DNA from: JACCZX01 sp038216465
GTDB taxonomy: Bacteria; Pseudomonadota; Gammaproteobacteria; Burkholderiales; Burkholderiaceae_F
Assembly: GCA_038216465.1 (NCBI GenBank)
Contig: JBBQQC010000004.1
Coordinates: 104,748-168,747 of the forward strand
Length of the DNA: 64,000 bases
Reading direction: 5' to 3'
The notes under the pieces are model-generated. The model was not told the DNA's origin. It did no database searches and saw only the letters and a list, made by a program, of their open reading frames with translations. Positions 63,877-64,000 of this stretch are shown here, one piece after another. Position 1 is the stretch's first letter, and each line of letters starts with the position of its first letter. Position numbers and translations under genes: made by a program.

Positions 63877-64000
63877 CTACTTAAAGGTGAGCTCTTGGAG
63901 CGTTTTCTGACCGACGATCTCTCGAACTTCGGTTCGCTTGACCATCATTTGGACTTGCTTGTCCTCCGAGCCGACTACCTTTAGTGCGAGAGCGTCGAAC
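63877..64000 (-). CDS. 3' end of a gene of unknown function, cut by window
   Basis: The last 40 codons of a minus-strand gene that enters from beyond the window: FDALALKVVGSEDKQVQMMV, then KRTEVREIVGQKTLQELTFK and a TAG stop at 63877-63879. I do not recognise it. The attC site follows at once, so this is likely the coding part of an integron cassette. Confidence 0.6.
   Translation of the reverse strand, partial: FDALALKVVGSEDKQVQMMVKRTEVREIVGQKTLQELTFK

Overview
The window is a 64-kb piece of a GC-rich proteobacterial chromosome, most likely a betaproteobacterium. Supporting this are the order ndk-rlmN-pilW-rodZ-ispG-hisS-yfgM-bamB-der-hfq-hflX-hflK-hflC-hisZ-purA, the presence of priB between rpsF and rpsR, a MerR-type gene after ihfA, and the block alaC-hom-thrC-mobB-moeA-moaD-moaE followed by clpB. 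No rRNA, insertion sequence, prophage or CRISPR array was seen.

Layout. 1-7419: translation block thrS (5' cut by the window), infC with an ATC start, rpmI, rplT, a hairpin terminator, pheS-pheT-ihfA, a MerR-like regulator and tRNA-Pro(GGG). 7477-11971: surE-pcm-nlpD, then a PolB-like exonuclease and rlmD; rpoS, the usual neighbour of nlpD, is absent here. 12103-28213: a long co-directional run for nucleotide metabolism, rRNA methylation, pilus and cell-shape factors, isoprenoid synthesis, tRNA charging, outer-membrane assembly, ribosome GTPases, Hfq and the HflKC protease regulator, ending in hisZ-purA-phosphoribosyltransferase. A tRNA-Leu(CAG) lies on the opposite strand. 28421-36678: rnr-rlmB-sirtuin, rpsF-priB-rpsR-rplI, dnaB, a PhoU-like DUF47 protein and a DUF456 membrane protein.

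36826-39762 is an accessory patch of small one-domain genes on the plus strand (a deleted methyltransferase, a DUF4440-like lipoprotein, DUF4188, GNAT, DUF1801, DUF3052). It is followed by a LigD-type polymerase gene that converges on, and overlaps, a separate ATP-dependent DNA ligase. The ligase, phoH, bcp and a Mth938-like gene run on the minus strand. 44813-51191 holds alaC-hom-thrC and molybdenum cofactor genes. tamA-tamB (minus) and clpB (plus, with a heat-shock-type promoter) close the core section.

59683-64000 is a second accessory patch, all on the minus strand: methyltransferase, SRPBCC, membrane protein, small EamA, cupin, a hydrolase remnant with two TAG stops, a frameshifted gene and a partial gene at the edge. 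A convincing integron attC site (63798-63869) follows the last gene. Half-site motifs of the RYYYAAC type sit at or just after many stop codons in both patches. My reading is that both patches are old integron gene cassettes stranded without an integrase; this is the most interesting signal in the window. Start codons were chosen from reading frame, Shine-Dalgarno position and family length; family assignments come from recognising sequence motifs, not from searches.
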